Of a DNA stretch of 6,810 nt, positions 6,171 through 6,810 are shown one piece after another (the stretch's first letter is position 1; every line of letters starts with the position of its first letter). Source of the DNA: Candidatus Aminicenantes bacterium RBG_13_64_14. Its GTDB lineage: Bacteria; Acidobacteriota; Aminicenantia; Aminicenantales; Saccharicenantaceae. The translations under genes and the position numbers were made by a program. Under the pieces are notes generated by a model. That model worked only from the letters and a program-made list of their open reading frames with translations. It was not told the origin of the DNA and did not search any database. The DNA lies in contig MEXZ01000129.1 in assembly GCA_001773855.1 (NCBI GenBank), forward strand, positions 2,069-8,878, written 5' to 3'.

Positions 6171-6810
6171 TGTAGACGAACTCGAAAAAGATCTCCAGGA
6201 GGTCGCCGGGGAAATCGGCGGGGAGGGCAGGGAAGGGGAGTGCGGACCGGATCGCCTCGAGCGCGGCCCGGTCGAGGACTTCGACGGAGGTCCCCTCGAG
6301 GATCTCGATCGAATCGAGTTCGCCGCTTTTCTTGATGACGACGATCAGCCGAACCTTGACCGTGTCGGGAAGTTCGGTCACGGCGGGCAGGTTCCAGAAG
6401 CGCTGGATCCTGTCGACCACGACGGAGGCCCAGGGCAAAAGGTCATAGCCCTTGAGGGGGATGGAGATGCCGACCCGTTGGCGGCCTCCCGTTCCGCCGC
6501 CGCCTCGGCCTCCGCCCGTTCCGTATCCGCCACCCCCGTAAACGCCCCGGCCGTACTTTGAAAAATCGGGGAGGGGGGTGCCGCCGCCGACGCCGGGAGG
6601 GCCGGCAGGGGTGCCCGGAGGCGCGAGCGCGATCGTCAGGCCGGATTCACCGGCCGGCTTGGGCTTGTCGATCATTTCCTGGTATTTAGATGAGAGGGAA
6701 GGGATGGCAGCGCCGGCCGCGGCGGAAGGTGCCTCGCCCGGGGGCTGGCCGGGTTCGCCGGCGGGGGCTTCGGCCCGGGTTTCCCGGCCCGCCGCCGACT
6801 TCCGCCGGAC
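6163..6810 (-). CDS. TonB-family protein, N-terminus beyond the right edge
   Basis: The frame is open from the right edge, with 215 codons visible; the ATG at 6675 is internal, because Pro/Ala/Glu-rich coding sequence continues upstream of it. In order of visible residues: a disordered Ala/Pro/Glu-rich stretch (1-35), KYQEMIDKPKPAGES, an extreme glycine-rich linker (16 Gly in 24 residues, about 86-109), then a TonB C-terminal domain (about 120-213). That domain shows PWASVVVDRIQRFWNLPA, VRLIVVIKKSGELDSIEILEGTS, LDRAALEAIRSALPFPALP and a closing aromatic FFEFVYND. TonB proteins carry proton-motive energy from the inner membrane to outer-membrane receptors through a linker spanning the periplasm; the membrane anchor should lie off-window. 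It may instead be a TonB-like protein working with dedicated ExbB/ExbD or gliding/secretion partners, so no gene symbol is given. The stop TAA (6165-6163) falls just past the start of the exported-protein gene. Confidence 0.85.
   Translation of the reverse strand, partial: VRRKSAAGRETRAEAPAGEPGQPPGEAPSAAAGAAIPSLSSKYQEMIDKPKPAGESGLTIALAPPGTPAGPPGVGGGTPLPDFSKYGRGVYGGGGYGTGGGRGGGGTGGRQRVGISIPLKGYDLLPWASVVVDRIQRFWNLPAVTELPDTVKVRLIVVIKKSGELDSIEILEGTSVEVLDRAALEAIRSALPFPALPADFPGDLLEIFFEFVYND

Noticed and set aside
6163..6675. TonB-family gene starting at the ATG at 6675
   Set aside because: The frame stays open for another 45 codons to the window edge, with linker-like Ala/Pro/Glu composition, and a TonB protein needs an N-terminal membrane anchor that is absent after 6675.

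Overview
The window is GC-rich, compactly coded bacterial chromosome with two converging gene blocks. Signs of a Gram-negative (diderm) organism are a TonB-family protein and an exported protein with a Sec-type signal peptide. A split (two-subunit) glycine decarboxylase and a two-subunit glycyl-tRNA synthetase, combined with PilZ and TonB proteins, fit an Acidobacteriota/Aminicenantes-like or deltaproteobacterial-type genome. That placement is inference from gene content and base composition, not a taxonomic result.

Plus strand, 1-4545: a tightly packed run centred on glycine. It holds the C-terminal end of gcvPA, complete gcvPB (the two halves of the glycine cleavage P-protein), then glyQ and glyS (alpha and beta subunits of glycyl-tRNA synthetase). 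Junctions are a 4-nt ATGA overlap, a 2-nt gap and a 1-nt overlap, so the genes very probably form one operon with coupled translation. The cluster joins the enzyme that breaks glycine down to the enzyme that charges tRNA-Gly with it.

Minus strand, 6810-4542: three genes reading toward the glycine operon. The first is a TonB-family protein whose N-terminus lies off the right edge; it has a Pro/Ala-rich then Gly-rich linker and a clear TonB C-terminal domain. It overlaps by 8 nt an unrecognised 357-residue exported protein. After a 120-nt gap comes a small PilZ-domain (cyclic-di-GMP receptor type) protein. That gap is the only substantial non-coding DNA in the window. It carries a good sigma-70-like promoter with an extended -10, and a leader whose short inverted repeat could also pair with the PilZ ribosome binding site.

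The PilZ gene and glyS converge and overlap by 4 nt at their stop codons, so there is no room for an intergenic terminator. I saw no RNA gene, mobile element, CRISPR array or broken gene. Most of the window is ordinary housekeeping DNA. The points most worth a second look are the PilZ leader, the gcvP-glyQS linkage and the TonB/exported-protein pair.
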